Shown: piece after piece, positions 5,063 to 5,538 of the stretch
Numbering within the stretch: the stretch's first letter is position 1
Layout: every line of letters begins with the position of its first letter
Origin: Candidatus Competibacteraceae bacterium
GTDB lineage: Bacteria; Pseudomonadota; Gammaproteobacteria; Competibacterales; Competibacteraceae
DNA: 5,538 nucleotides
Assembly: GCA_020445005.1 (NCBI GenBank)
Contig: JAGRHM010000337.1
Location: 1-5,538, forward strand
Direction of reading: 5' to 3'
The notes under the pieces: generated by a model
Told to the model about the DNA's origin: nothing
What the model saw: the letters and a program-made list of their open reading frames with translations, nothing else
Database searches by the model: none
Position numbers and translations under genes: made by a program

Positions 5063-5538
5063 TCAGTCCTTCCAGGCACGCGCGGCGAAGATTGGATCTA
5101 GTGGCGTATGGAAAAGGTGGTTGGCATAATTGCTCAGGGTCTTCACGGCAATCGCCAGCACGATCTCCAGGATCTGACGTTCGGTATAGCCGGCGGACAG
5201 GAAAGCATCGACCTGCGTGCGACTGGGTAACCCGCGCTGACGCACCATCGCTTGTGTGAACACGCTCAGCGCCGCCAATTTCGCATCCGAAATCGGCGTA
5301 CCCTCGCGCAGGGCGTCGGTAACCGCCATCGGGACTTTGGACATATTGTCCGCTATGGCGCTGTGCGCGCTGACGCAATACTCGCAACCATTCTCCCGAC
5401 TGATAGTGAGAAACGCGACTTCCTGTTCCACGGGGGTAAAACCGGATTGCTGGCGAAACCGCGCGTAGCCGTCCAGATAGGTGGTCAGCAAGCCCGGGGA
5501 ATTCACCATTCGAGCGTACATATTCGGGATGAAACCGA
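5063..5538 (-). CDS. Carboxymuconolactone decarboxylase/AhpD-like protein, 5' end missing
   Basis: The frame ends with TGA at 5065-5063 and stays open to the right edge of the window. An ATG at 5521 could give 152 residues, but the codons before it read GFIPN, matching the GFVPN block that normally precedes the first helix in this family. The true start is therefore probably outside the window. Counted from that ATG, the redox motif CEYC is at 46-49 with His53, and Glu34 is twelve residues before the first Cys. This is the same Glu-Cys-x-x-Cys-His layout as the AhpD proton-relay site. Members are small all-helical proteins, often with peroxidase or disulfide-linked redox activity; true decarboxylases lack the Cys pair, so a redox role is more likely here. 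No cofactor partner is visible nearby. Composition (about 60% GC) is like the other genes and unlike the AT-rich stretch next to it. Confidence 0.92.
   Translation of the reverse strand, partial: GFIPNMYARMVNSPGLLTTYLDGYARFRQQSGFTPVEQEVAFLTISRENGCEYCVSAHSAIADNMSKVPMAVTDALREGTPISDAKLAALSVFTQAMVRQRGLPSRTQVDAFLSAGYTERQILEIVLAIAVKTLSNYANHLFHTPLDPIFAARAWKD

Overview
The window looks like chromosomal DNA of a gammaproteobacterium with roughly 57-60% GC coding sequence. The basis is the tandem M16B peptidase pair, whose sequence style resembles the pairs found in pseudomonads, methanotrophs and relatives, plus E. coli-type DnaA boxes and ordinary Shine-Dalgarno sites. I cannot name the species. Every protein gene I support lies on the minus strand, so the genes read from right to left.

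Layout from left to right. (1) Positions 1-233 are non-coding. They hold three perfect 9-mer DnaA boxes in the same orientation (two in tandem at 4-24, one at 203-211) on either side of a T-rich tract of about 25% GC. This resembles the edge of a replication origin or a DnaA-controlled locus. (2) Positions 234-3718 hold a compact minus-strand cluster: a catalytic M16B zinc peptidase (2336-3718), its partner that has lost the zinc site (929-2287), a small secreted coiled-coil protein (522-929, TAATG overlap with the gene before it) and an acylphosphatase (234-506, 15 bp gap). The first two probably form a periplasmic heterodimer. (3) Positions 3775-4602 hold two uncharacterised minus-strand genes. 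The first to be transcribed (4602 to 4092) is split by a perfect 13-bp tandem duplication. Removing one copy restores a single 165-codon frame, which overlaps the next gene (4119 to 3775) by 28 bp. (4) Positions about 4603-5062 are a gene-free stretch; 4741-5020 is only about 28% GC. It carries two near-identical 19-bp repeats 42 bp apart, a near-consensus sigma-54 (-24/-12) promoter about 120 bp further on, and a plus-strand intrinsic terminator about 190 bp after the predicted start. No convincing gene lies between promoter and terminator, so this could be an RpoN-dependent small RNA. (5) From 5063 to the right edge is the 3' part of a carboxymuconolactone decarboxylase/AhpD-like gene whose start lies outside the window.

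The two strongest points for follow-up are the putative enhancer-sigma-54-terminator unit at 4661-5059 and the 13-bp duplication that breaks (or switches) the gene at 4092-4602. The DnaA-box cluster at the left edge is third. All functional statements about the non-coding parts are inferences from motifs.
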